DNA from: an uncultured Oscillospiraceae bacterium
Lineage (GTDB): Bacteria; Bacillota; Clostridia; Oscillospirales; Ruminococcaceae
Length of the DNA stretch: 64,000 nt
Reading direction: 5' to 3'
Assembly: GCA_904396495.1 (NCBI GenBank)
Contig: CAJFOJ010000004.1
Coordinates: 1-64,000 of the forward strand
The notes beneath the pieces are model-generated. The model was not told where the DNA came from, did not search any database, and was given only the letters and a program-made list of their open reading frames with translations. Below, one piece after another: positions 1 through 6,958 of the stretch. Position 1 is the stretch's first letter. Each line of letters begins with the position of its first letter. Both the position numbers and the translations under genes were made by a program.

Positions 1-2
1 CG

Positions 3-36
3 GGCAAAACATTAACATATTTGCGAATGTTTTGCC
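3..36. repeat. 11-bp perfect inverted repeat (hairpin)
   Basis: GGCAAAACATT at 3-13 is the exact reverse complement of AATGTTTTGCC at 26-36, with a 12-base loop. No clear T-run follows on either strand. It could be a terminator of a gene outside the window or a protein site. The rest of 37-250 shows no gene that I can support and is AT-rich. Confidence 0.5.
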
Positions 37-250
37 TATAAAATCACCCCAAATACACTCCCATATACTTGAATTTGCCGAGTGGGAGTGATGAATGCAC
101 CTGAAAAGCCTTGACTTTAGGTCACATTTCTAGGTTGTAAGTGTCTATTCAATGATTAGAGATGCTAATAAAACCACTTCCCAGCATAAAAATGTTTAGT
201 TTTTAAATAAAATCATACAAGATAAAAAAGTAGTGTTCAATGTAAATAAT

Positions 251-708
251 TCAATCAATAAAAATAGACAAGTTAAGATACCCTGCAAATGTTACCCACA
301 AGAGATACGGGAGCATGAGATAACCAGACAACTTTGAAATCCGAAAGAACATAATCGTTGTCGTTAGAACTAACAACCACAGCAATACAAGCCAAATAAA
401 AGCAAACAAGTATGATCCCATATTGAAAAAATAATAGACCAGAAAAAATTAACCGCCAATTGTAAGCCATAAAATAAAAGGGCCTTCTGGTTTTGTTTGC
501 TTGATGTGTATACTAAATATGAGGCAATCCCCATTAGCATATAAAGCACAGCCCATACCACTGGAAATAACCACTCTGGAGGATATAGGGGAGGCTTGTC
601 AAACATTTGGAATGCATCCATGCCTTTTCGGGTCAAAAGCGCGGAAAGCCCACCGACTGCAAGAGGGATGGCAAGGAAAAGTATTAACTTCTTCCATTTT
701 ATTTTCAA
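251..708 (-). pseudogene. tspO: TspO/MBR family membrane protein, frameshifted
   Basis: The first part reads as a typical TspO/MBR (tryptophan-rich sensory) protein with several membrane segments and the family stretch PPLYPPEWLFPVVW. After NFFWSIIF the frame runs out, but adding one T to the A/T homopolymer (six A on the plus strand at 426-431) restores the family's C-terminal half. The third frame then reads LLWLLVLTTIMFF and LPYLLWVTFAGYLNLSI and stops at 251. The whole would be about 150 residues, the normal family length. The likely start is TTG at 708, because GAGGTGA lies just upstream; a GTG at 717 is inside that Shine-Dalgarno. TspO proteins bind porphyrins or similar ligands and are stress-related. 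This is either a recent one-base deletion or a sequencing error in a homopolymer. Confidence 0.85.
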
Positions 709-753
709 AGAAATCACCTCGAACCATATGCATAATTGTCACACCTTATGCTG

Positions 754-765
754 GTTAGTACTAAC
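754..765. promoter_or_regulatory. 12-bp perfect palindrome upstream of tspO
   Basis: GTTAGTACTAAC lies about 50 bases upstream of the tspO start, where a promoter would be expected. It could be an operator for a dimeric regulator. No regulator gene that obviously matches is adjacent. Confidence 0.35.
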
Positions 766-835
766 TGGTCTGCACCGGTCATTCAATTCGCCAAGGCCCT
801 CTCAACAAAATGGACAACGAAGTTGTTTATGTCGC

Positions 836-877
836 AAAAAACAGCCTGCCCACTATTGTTAGCGAGCAGACTGTTTT
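836..877 (-). terminator. Rho-independent terminator of lexA
   Basis: Read on the minus strand, 877-862 pairs with 853-838 as a stem of about 16 base pairs that includes G-U pairs, with an 8-base loop. It is followed by a T-run (the A-run at 836-841 on the plus strand). It sits just past the lexA stop codon. Confidence 0.75.
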
Positions 878-890
878 GAAAATAAATCAC

Positions 891-1472
891 TTAATAATTC
901 CGGATTAGAGAAACGACCTTCCCCAAAATCGTCAATTGTTCTACGATAATTGGCTCAAAATCCGGGTTTTCCGGCATCAAACGGAAACTCTTTTTATCCT
1001 TATAAAACCGCTTGACTGTCGCCTCGTCTCCAATTAGCGCAACAATGATTTCTCCATTACGACAAGAAGGTGTCTTTTTGACGATGACGATATCCCCATC
1101 TAAAATACCGGCATTCTTCATACTTTCTCCCCGTACGTGAAGGGCAAAGTAGTCCTTAGAATCTCCCCTTAGGTTGAAAACAGGAATAAAATCCTCAACC
1201 TCTTCAATGGCAGTAATCGGAATTCCGGCAGTTACTGTGCCCAACAAAGGGACGCTAATGGAACCGCTAGAGGGCAGTTTTATAGTGCGCTTTTTAAACT
1301 CATCTTTGACAATATACCCTTCTTCAGTCAGACGTTTTAAGTAATAGTGTACAGTGGAAGTGGAGGGAATCCCCACCTCGCGGCAAATTTCCCGCACAGT
1401 GGGGGAAATGTTGTAATTTAAAATACACTCCCGAATGTACTCGTATATTTTTTGTTCCTTGTCGTTTAACAT
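891..1472 (-). CDS. lexA: LexA repressor (SOS response)
   Basis: LexA represses DNA-damage genes and cleaves itself when RecA is activated. The 193-residue protein has the N-terminal winged helix-turn-helix (about 1-65). The self-cleavage bond is Ala82-Gly83 in VTAGIP, the catalytic serine is Ser117 in RGESM, and the lysine is Lys154 in ATVKRF, so the protease dyad is complete. The length is close to the Gram-positive norm of about 205. The ATG start has AAGGAG upstream. It lies 15 bases behind a trkA-like gene on the same strand and is probably co-transcribed with it. I see no clear GAAC-N4-GTTC box directly in front of it. Confidence 0.97.
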   Translation of the reverse strand: MLNDKEQKIYEYIRECILNYNISPTVREICREVGIPSTSTVHYYLKRLTEEGYIVKDEFKKRTIKLPSSGSISVPLLGTVTAGIPITAIEEVEDFIPVFNLRGDSKDYFALHVRGESMKNAGILDGDIVIVKKTPSCRNGEIIVALIGDEATVKRFYKDKKSFRLMPENPDFEPIIVEQLTILGKVVSLIRNY

Positions 1473-1487
1473 GAAGGCCGCTCCTTT

Positions 1488-2150
1488 TTAGTCATCCAGT
1501 CGCAGTTTATCCTTTATCTTATGCAACACCGAATTTTTTGCCATGATAAGCAGTTTATCCCCCGAATAAACGCAGGTGTTACCACGGGGGATAATAATCT
1601 CGCCATCCCGGTCAATGGAAACAATGATCGACTGATCGGGCATTTTGATATCAGTGAGTTTTTTTCCATCGTATTTAAAATCCTCCGGTAGCAACACTTC
1701 ATTGAGAGAGGACTCTCCTTGATTGAGAGATACCAATTGCCGAATACGGGAAAAATCCACCTCCCGTTCAATAAGCCTCGTAATGTTGTCAGTACTGGAA
1801 ACGGTGATATCGATACCCAGCTTTTTCATCACTTCTGCATTTTTAGGGTTGTTGACTTTAGCAATGGTCCGTTTGATATGGAACATCATCCGGGCCAATT
1901 GGCAGGCGATTAAATTATTTTCATCCTGCCCAGTGACGGCAATTAAGGCGTCCGCCTGCTCAATTCCGGCATTGACCAACATCTCAATGGCAGTGCCGTC
2001 ACCGCAGACGATTGGAGCATCCAAATCGTCAGCTAAAAAGCTGCAAAGCGCTTTATCAATCTCGACAATCGTGGGCTCATGATGATGCTCAATCAGCGCT
2101 TTGGCAAGATAATAACCCACTTTTCCGCCGCCTACAATCACAATTCTCAT
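1488..2150 (-). CDS. trkA: TrkA-family K+ uptake regulatory protein (TrkA-N plus TrkA-C)
   Basis: This cytoplasmic RCK subunit gates TrkH/KtrB-type potassium channels by binding NAD(H) or ATP. The 220 residues hold a Rossmann TrkA-N domain (about 1-125) with the glycine motif GGGKVG at residues 7-12 and the family stretch ADALIAVTGQDENN. A TrkA-C domain (about 135-220) includes IKMPDQSIIVSI and IIPRGNT. It is the second of two tandem trkA-like genes, and lexA follows after 15 bases. No TrkH/KtrB membrane subunit lies in the window, so the channel must be encoded elsewhere. Family assignment is firm; the transported ion is inferred from the family. Confidence 0.92.
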   Translation of the reverse strand: MRIVIVGGGKVGYYLAKALIEHHHEPTIVEIDKALCSFLADDLDAPIVCGDGTAIEMLVNAGIEQADALIAVTGQDENNLIACQLARMMFHIKRTIAKVNNPKNAEVMKKLGIDITVSSTDNITRLIEREVDFSRIRQLVSLNQGESSLNEVLLPEDFKYDGKKLTDIKMPDQSIIVSIDRDGEIIIPRGNTCVYSGDKLLIMAKNSVLHKIKDKLRLDD

Positions 2151-2210
2151 ATTTGTTTTTCAAACCTTTCCCATTTAAACGTTTGCCGATTCAGTCAATT
2201 CAAATAACAA

Positions 2211-2828
2211 TTAACTGATAATTTTCGACACCACCAACTGGTCAGTTGCCTGCAACATGACATTTGTCTTGTTGGTGAGGACCATTGTCCCGTCGGCATG
2301 TAGCACAGCGAATACTGCCTCCCGCTCATTCCCCTGAATTTCGTCGGTGTGAACCCCGATCAGCCGCTTGGGGACAGGGAAGGTGTGGAAATCTACAGGA
2401 TTGCTCTCAAATTCGACACTTTGAAGTTCCTGCTTCAGCAAAGCGCTCTTGACGGAATCCACCGTAATGTTGGTGGGACAGATGGTATTCAATCCAAAAT
2501 GGCGAAAGACGTTTTCCCTTTTTGGGTCATAGATACGGGCGATGACAGTATTGATATGGAAAAACTCCCGAGCCAATTGGCAGACCATAATGTTTACATT
2601 ATCGTCCTGGCTCACCGCCGCGACAGCGTCGCAGTTTTCAATGCCCGCCTTCCGCAGTACATCTTGATCAATGGGCACTCCCACTGTAATATACCCGCTG
2701 TAGTCCTCTGGCAGTAAGTCAAAGGAACTTTCATAACGGTCGATAATGGAAACATCGTGGCCCTCCCGGCTCAATACACCCGCCAAGGTGGAACCCACTT
2801 TTCCACAACCGACAATCAGGATATTCAT
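2211..2828 (-). CDS. TrkA-family K+ uptake regulatory protein (first copy)
   Basis: This 205-residue RCK-type protein has a Rossmann fold starting at once with VGCGKVG and the family stretch VAAVSQDDNVNIMVCQLA. The C-terminal part (about 135-205) is a short TrkA-C-like domain with VFAVLHADGTM and MLQATDQLVV. It and the downstream copy probably act as a pair on one potassium channel, as tandem trkA genes do in other Firmicutes; that pairing is inference. The ATG is only 2 bases after the stop of a 50-codon reading frame (2831-2983), so translation may be coupled to it. Confidence 0.9.
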   Translation of the reverse strand: MNILIVGCGKVGSTLAGVLSREGHDVSIIDRYESSFDLLPEDYSGYITVGVPIDQDVLRKAGIENCDAVAAVSQDDNVNIMVCQLAREFFHINTVIARIYDPKRENVFRHFGLNTICPTNITVDSVKSALLKQELQSVEFESNPVDFHTFPVPKRLIGVHTDEIQGNEREAVFAVLHADGTMVLTNKTNVMLQATDQLVVSKIIS

Positions 2829-2830
2829 CG

Positions 2831-2983
2831 CTAAGATCCAGCCTTTCTCAAGTACTTATAAACACGGAAAAACCGGTAGTCGCCCGGAATATTTCTAAGA
2901 TATTCCAGTTCGTTCCGGTGGAATCCCTTTGATTCAGTATCATTGTAGAAGCTTTTCCCCAAAAAGTCAATAGATATGCGCAC
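2831..2983 (-). CDS. Possible 50-residue protein coupled to trkA
   Basis: A GTG-started frame of 50 codons ends TAG 2 bases before the ATG of the trkA-like gene, in the pattern TAGCGATG. The product is basic and aromatic, with YNDTESKGFHRNELEYLR and DYRFFRVYKYLRKAG, and has a normal codon texture. I do not recognise the family and see no membrane segment. No good Shine-Dalgarno precedes the GTG, and an in-frame stop lies five codons upstream, which weakens the case. Reasons to believe it are the codon usage and the tight spacing. It could instead be a leader that couples or attenuates trkA translation. Confidence 0.45.
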   Translation of the reverse strand: MRISIDFLGKSFYNDTESKGFHRNELEYLRNIPGDYRFFRVYKYLRKAGS

Positions 2984-3021
2984 CGTTGTTAATATTTAAT
3001 TTATATTTTAATTGACATTGC

Positions 3022-3050
3022 TTGATTTTTTGAAATTCTCCCACTATACT
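3022..3050 (+). promoter_or_regulatory. Sigma-A promoter for ybaK-cca
   Basis: TTGATT (3022-3027), a 17-base spacer and TATACT (3045-3050) form a near-consensus promoter about 100 bases upstream of the ybaK start. Confidence 0.6.
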
Positions 3051-3079
3051 GAAAATAAAAAGCTGCAATAAGTGCTTTC

Positions 3080-3109
3080 TATAGAGTTTCTCACAAATTC
3101 TTATGTCAA
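3080..3109 (-). promoter_or_regulatory. Candidate promoter for the trkA-trkA-lexA operon
   Basis: On the minus strand TTGACA (3109-3104), an 18-base spacer and TCTATA (3085-3080) could drive the divergent trkA operon. The -10 element is imperfect. Confidence 0.4.
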
Positions 3110-3148
3110 TCTATAAAACGGCTATTTTTAAAAAGGCGGTCATACTAT

Positions 3149-3628
3149 ATGTCACAGGAAAAGACCAATGTGATGCGATTATTAGATCGGGCAAAAATCC
3201 CCTATACCCCTCACTATTACGACCATCGGGACGGGGCCATTGACGGCGTCGCCGTAGCCCAAAAGTTAGGGCAGCCTCTGGAGCAGGTCTTTAAAACGTT
3301 GGTAACCAGAGGGAACCATAGTCTTTACGTTTTTGTCATCCCGGTGGCGGAAGAGCTGGATTTGAAAACCGCGGCAAAAACCTGCGGCGAAAAGTCAGTG
3401 GAAATGGTCCACGTCAAGGAACTAATCACTCTTACCGGCTACATTCGGGGAGGCTGTTCGCCTATCGGAATGAAAAAGGCCCTGCCTACCTTTGTGGATG
3501 AATCGGCAAAAAAGCAGCCCGCTATTATGGTCAGCGCCGGGAAAATTGGCACCCAGGTAGAGCTTTCCCCCGCTGATTTAACTGCCCTAATCGGAGCCGA
3601 ATTCGCTCCCCTTATTAAACAGCGTTAA
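3149..3628 (+). CDS. ybaK: YbaK/EbsC-family Cys-tRNA(Pro) deacylase
   Basis: YbaK enzymes trans-edit tRNA by hydrolysing Cys-tRNA(Pro) made in error by prolyl-tRNA synthetase. The 159-residue single domain has the family signatures VFKTLVT near residue 47, a lysine-containing DLKTAAK, and GYIRGGCSPIGMKK around residues 97-110. Length and motifs fit the bacterial YbaK group rather than the ProX/INS group. The stop overlaps the region just before cca, which is 18 bases downstream, so the two tRNA-quality genes form an operon. The start is ATG with AAGGCGG about 10 bases upstream. Confidence 0.92.
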   Translation: MSQEKTNVMRLLDRAKIPYTPHYYDHRDGAIDGVAVAQKLGQPLEQVFKTLVTRGNHSLYVFVIPVAEELDLKTAAKTCGEKSVEMVHVKELITLTGYIRGGCSPIGMKKALPTFVDESAKKQPAIMVSAGKIGTQVELSPADLTALIGAEFAPLIKQR

Positions 3629-3645
3629 TGGAAAGGGGGCTTCCT

Positions 3646-4980
3646 ATGAAAGTCCATCTGCCTTCTTTTGCAGGGCAGGCCATCAGCCGGCTCAACGCCG
3701 CGGGATTTGATGCCTATGTTGTCGGTGGATGTGTCCGGGACAGTCTGATTGGACGGGTACCTGACGACTGGGATATCGCCTCATCTGCCACACCAGAACA
3801 AACAAAGGCAGTTTTCGAAGACTTGCCTGTCATAGAAACGGGCATACAGCATGGAACTGTAACAGTGCTTTTGGAAGGACGGCCACTGGAAATTACCACC
3901 TACCGGCTGGACGGGCAATACAGCGACGGCCGTCACCCCGACCAGGTCCATTTCACCAAAAAGCTCAAAGAAGATTTGGCCCGCCGGGATTTTACCGTCA
4001 ACGCCCTGGCCTATCATCCAAGGTTAGGAATTGTGGATTGTTTCGGAGGAGTCGAGGATTTACAGCAAGGCGTTATCCGTTGCGTGGGGGAGCCAGATAG
4101 GCGGTTTCAAGAGGACGCGCTGCGGGTTATGCGGGGAATCCGTTTTGCCTCCCAATTGGGTTTTTCCCTGGAGGCAAAAACTGAAATATCTCTGCGCAAA
4201 CACGCCCCTTTACTGCAAAAAATCGCTGCTGAACGGCTACGGGTAGAACTGGTGAAGCTTCTGTGCGGCGCACAGGCGGAAAAAGTGCTGCTGAATTTTC
4301 CGGACGTATTAGCGCAGTTGATCCCCGAACTTCTGCCCATGGTGGGATTTGACCAGCGGACGCCCTATCATATCTATGATGTGTACCAGCACACTGCCCA
4401 CTCGGTAGGGGCGGTTGAAAGCGATCCAATTCTGCGGCTCACTATGCTGCTCCACGATATTGGCAAGCCGAGCTGCTTTACAGTGGATTATAAGGGACAA
4501 GGCCACTTCAAAGGGCACGGAGCGGTCAGCGTTAGGATGTGTGAGGAGATTCTTCCCCGTCTACGGTTTGACAACCACACTACCGAACGGGTATTGAAGC
4601 TGGTAAAATACCACGATGCAGTGATAGAACCGAGGGAAAATCTCATTAAGCGTTGGCTGAACCGCCTGACCCCGGATGGTTTTGAGCAGTTGATGAAGGT
4701 GAAGCTCGCCGACAATGCAGCACAAAATCCCATTTACGACCGAAGTGATTGTTACCGAGCAATCATCCGCATCGCCCACGAAATCCTCCAACGGGAAGAT
4801 TGCTTTTCCTTATCCTCCCTGGCTGTCAATGGAGACGATCTCATGGAGCTTGGAATTCCCGCTGGTAAAAAACTGGGGGAAACGCTTCAATTTTTGTTGC
4901 AGGCGGTTATCGACGAAAAATGTGTAAATGACCGGGAACAGCTTTTAGAATACTGCAGAAAATACCGGCAAATACCATAA
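3646..4980 (+). CDS. cca: CCA tRNA nucleotidyltransferase with HD domain
   Basis: This enzyme adds or repairs the 3'-terminal CCA of tRNA using CTP and ATP. The product is about 444 residues. The N-terminal poly(A) polymerase head has VVGGCVRDSL and the metal-binding DDWDIA. A template/neck region with ALRVMRGIRFASQLGF follows, then an RNA-binding part. A C-terminal HD phosphohydrolase section carries HTAHSVGAV and LLHDIGKP. I chose ATG 3646 because AAAGGGGG sits 6 bases upstream and MKVHLPSFAGQAI fits the family. An in-frame ATG at 3628 overlaps the ybaK stop and has no ribosome site. Confidence 0.95.
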   Translation: MKVHLPSFAGQAISRLNAAGFDAYVVGGCVRDSLIGRVPDDWDIASSATPEQTKAVFEDLPVIETGIQHGTVTVLLEGRPLEITTYRLDGQYSDGRHPDQVHFTKKLKEDLARRDFTVNALAYHPRLGIVDCFGGVEDLQQGVIRCVGEPDRRFQEDALRVMRGIRFASQLGFSLEAKTEISLRKHAPLLQKIAAERLRVELVKLLCGAQAEKVLLNFPDVLAQLIPELLPMVGFDQRTPYHIYDVYQHTAHSVGAVESDPILRLTMLLHDIGKPSCFTVDYKGQGHFKGHGAVSVRMCEEILPRLRFDNHTTERVLKLVKYHDAVIEPRENLIKRWLNRLTPDGFEQLMKVKLADNAAQNPIYDRSDCYRAIIRIAHEILQREDCFSLSSLAVNGDDLMELGIPAGKKLGETLQFLLQAVIDEKCVNDREQLLEYCRKYRQIP

Positions 4981-5047
4981 CTGGGAACAAAAATTCCGTT
5001 ATATTTTGCAATTCTCGACGAAAAAGGGAAATTCCCTCTGTTTTCTG

Positions 5048-5076
5048 TTGACAAGCCCTCTTTCCTTGGGTATACT
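5048..5076 (+). promoter_or_regulatory. Consensus sigma-A promoter for the metK riboswitch transcript
   Basis: TTGACA at 5048-5053, a 17-base spacer and TATACT at 5071-5076. Transcription would start near 5083, a few bases before the SAM aptamer. Confidence 0.85.
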
Positions 5077-5091
5077 GATAAATGATAATTA

Positions 5092-5185
5092 CCTTATCAA
5101 GAGTGGCGGAGGGACAGGACCTGTGAAGCCACGGCAACCTGCTTTTGCAAGGTGCCATTTCCTGCGACGCAGTCGAGAGATGAGG
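5092..5185 (+). ncRNA. SAM-I (S-box) riboswitch aptamer
   Basis: The aptamer shows the S-box core in order: CTTATCAAGAG, GGCGGAGGGACAGG, CCTGTGAAGCC, CGGCAACCTGC, AAGGTGC and TTTCCTGC, ending GAGAGATGAGG. Stem P1 pairs 5092-5098 with 5179-5185. High S-adenosylmethionine should stabilise P1 and let the downstream terminator form, lowering metK expression. The class, position and following terminator agree with known Firmicutes metK leaders. Confidence 0.97.
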
Positions 5186-5203
5186 TTTACTGGGAAACTG
5201 TAT

Positions 5204-5235
5204 GCACTCGCTCACAGGCGGGTGCTTTTTCATTT
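5204..5235 (+). terminator. Riboswitch-controlled intrinsic terminator
   Basis: GCACTCGC (5204-5211) pairs with GCGGGTGC (5218-5225) and is followed by five T. It is the expression platform of the SAM-I riboswitch, 130 bases upstream of the metK start. Confidence 0.88.
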
Positions 5236-5364
5236 TGAGATGGAGAGACACTCTTTTCATCCGATTCGATTGCTAAAAGCTGGATGTTCCCTTCCCCTGG
5301 AATATTTGGTCAACTACGGTGCGAAAACATTTCGGTTTATCGCCAGAAAGAAAGGAACGAAAAT

Positions 5365-6546
5365 ATGTCGAAAATTTTGTTTACATCGGAATCGGTGACT
5401 GAAGGGCACCCTGATAAAATCTGCGATCAGATTTCCGATGCGGTTCTGGATGCCATCCTCTCCCAGGATCCAGACGGTCGCGTCGCCTGTGAAACCTGCT
5501 GTACTACCGGTATGGTCATGGTAATGGGAGAAATCTCCACTCAGTGCTATGTGGACATTCCAAAAATTGTCCGGGAGGTGGTCTTGGACATCGGCTATGA
5601 CCGGGCAGAGTACGGCTTTGATGGCAATACCTGTGCAGTGCTCACCAGCATTGACGAACAATCTAAGGACATCGCCATGGGTGTGGATAAAGCGCTGGAG
5701 GTCAAAGAGGGCAAGGACTTGGACGACGAAAACGGTGCAGGCGATCAGGGCATGATGTTTGGATACGCCTGTGATGAGACTCCCGAGTTAATGCCCATGC
5801 CTATCTCCTTAGCCCACAAGCTGACAAAGCGCCTCACCGAAGTTCGGAAAAACGGCATGTTACCCTACCTTCGTCCCGACGGAAAATCCCAGGTCACCGT
5901 CGAGTACCAAAACGGCCGCCCTGTCCGGGTAGAGGCCGTGGTCATTTCCTCTCAGCACGCTGATGATGTAGCTTTAAATCAGATTCGTAAAGATATTGTA
6001 GAGCAGGTGATTTTACCAGTCATTCCAGCGGAACTTTTAGATGAAGATACCAAGTATTACATCAACCCTACTGGGAGGTTTGTCATCGGCGGTCCTCAGG
6101 GAGACAGTGGCCTAACTGGGCGGAAAATCATTGTCGATACCTACGGCGGCTATGCCCGACACGGCGGCGGCGCTTTTTCCGGAAAGGACCCAACCAAGGT
6201 GGACCGCTCAGCCGCCTATGCGGCCCGCTGGGTAGCGAAAAACATCGTAGCGGCGGGACTCGCCAAAAGATGTGAGGTAGAGCTCGCCTATGCCATCGGC
6301 GTCGCCCGTCCGGTTTCCATCATGGTGGACACCTACGGCACAGGGCGCTTTGCTGACGAGGACATCGAAAAAGCAGTGGAAAAGGTCTTTGACCTACGTC
6401 CGACGGCTATTATCAAGCAGCTCGATCTGCGCCGCCCCATCTATCGAAACCTCGCTAAATACGGTCACATGGGCCGGGAGGACTTAGAGGTCAGTTGGGA
6501 AAAAACCGATAAAATTGAGGCCTTGAGAGCGGCAATCGAAAGGTAA
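5365..6546 (+). CDS. metK: S-adenosylmethionine synthetase
   Basis: MetK makes S-adenosylmethionine from methionine and ATP. The 393-residue protein has the usual three domains, with SEGHPDK-type start [28 protein letters not shown] in the middle, and the phosphate-loop [16 protein letters not shown]. Length is typical. ATG 5365 is preceded by AAAGGA, and [12 protein letters not shown] matches family N-termini; the open frame extends upstream only through the leader. It stands alone behind a SAM-I riboswitch, so it should be repressed by its own product. Confidence 0.98.
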   Translation: MSKILFTSESVTEGHPDKICDQISDAVLDAILSQDPDGRVACETCCTTGMVMVMGEISTQCYVDIPKIVREVVLDIGYDRAEYGFDGNTCAVLTSIDEQSKDIAMGVDKALEVKEGKDLDDENGAGDQGMMFGYACDETPELMPMPISLAHKLTKRLTEVRKNGMLPYLRPDGKSQVTVEYQNGRPVRVEAVVISSQHADDVALNQIRKDIVEQVILPVIPAELLDEDTKYYINPTGRFVIGGPQGDSGLTGRKIIVDTYGGYARHGGGAFSGKDPTKVDRSAAYAARWVAKNIVAAGLAKRCEVELAYAIGVARPVSIMVDTYGTGRFADEDIEKAVEKVFDLRPTAIIKQLDLRRPIYRNLAKYGHMGREDLEVSWEKTDKIEALRAAIER

Positions 6547-6597
6547 ACCTCACCTTTTTTTCCTTTTTTTCATATACTGTCCCACGAGGTGATTGCC

Positions 6598-6942
6598 GTG
6601 CTGATTGCATTTGGACTGGGGGCAATGATTCTCCTCGCCCTCATCGGGGCAGTGGAAGTCATCTGCCTGCTGTCGCGCAAATTCTGGCGCAAAGGTGCCG
6701 CTGAGACGGTGACGCTGTCAATTATTCCGGCCAAAGGACATATGGACAATATCGAATACTTAGTCCGAGCGGCGCAGGCCGACCTGCATTGGCTGGAAAA
6801 CTCTAGAGGACGGCTCATCGTATTAAACCTTGGGATGGATGAAGAAAGCAAACGGCTGATAACAGAGATGCGTGGGGTGGAGCTGTTGGAGGAAGAGGAA
6901 CTATGTCCTTTGTTGCAAAATACTCTCATTGGACAGAATTAG
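6598..6942 (+). CDS. Small membrane-anchored protein of unknown function
   Basis: The roughly 114-residue product has one N-terminal membrane helix (about 1-28, very rich in L, I and A) followed by a basic stop-transfer RKFWRKG. A small soluble alpha/beta domain of about 80 residues follows, with LSIIPAKGHMDNIEYLVRAA and LIVLNLGMDEESKRLI. I do not recognise the family. I chose GTG 6598 because GAGGTGATT lies 7 bases upstream; a GTG at 6589 is inside that site. It stands between metK and recD2 on the same strand, and its end is 16 bases before recD2. Confidence 0.7.
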   Translation: MLIAFGLGAMILLALIGAVEVICLLSRKFWRKGAAETVTLSIIPAKGHMDNIEYLVRAAQADLHWLENSRGRLIVLNLGMDEESKRLITEMRGVELLEEEELCPLLQNTLIGQN

Positions 6943-6958
6943 GGGATATCAAAGCAAA

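Noticed and set aside
721-735. LexA box upstream of tspO (GAACCATATGCAT)
   Set aside because: The second half lacks GTTC at the right spacing.
6541-6580. Possible terminator after metK (AGGT/ACCT followed by T-runs)
   Set aside because: The stem is only 4 bp; the T-rich stretch alone does not support a terminator.
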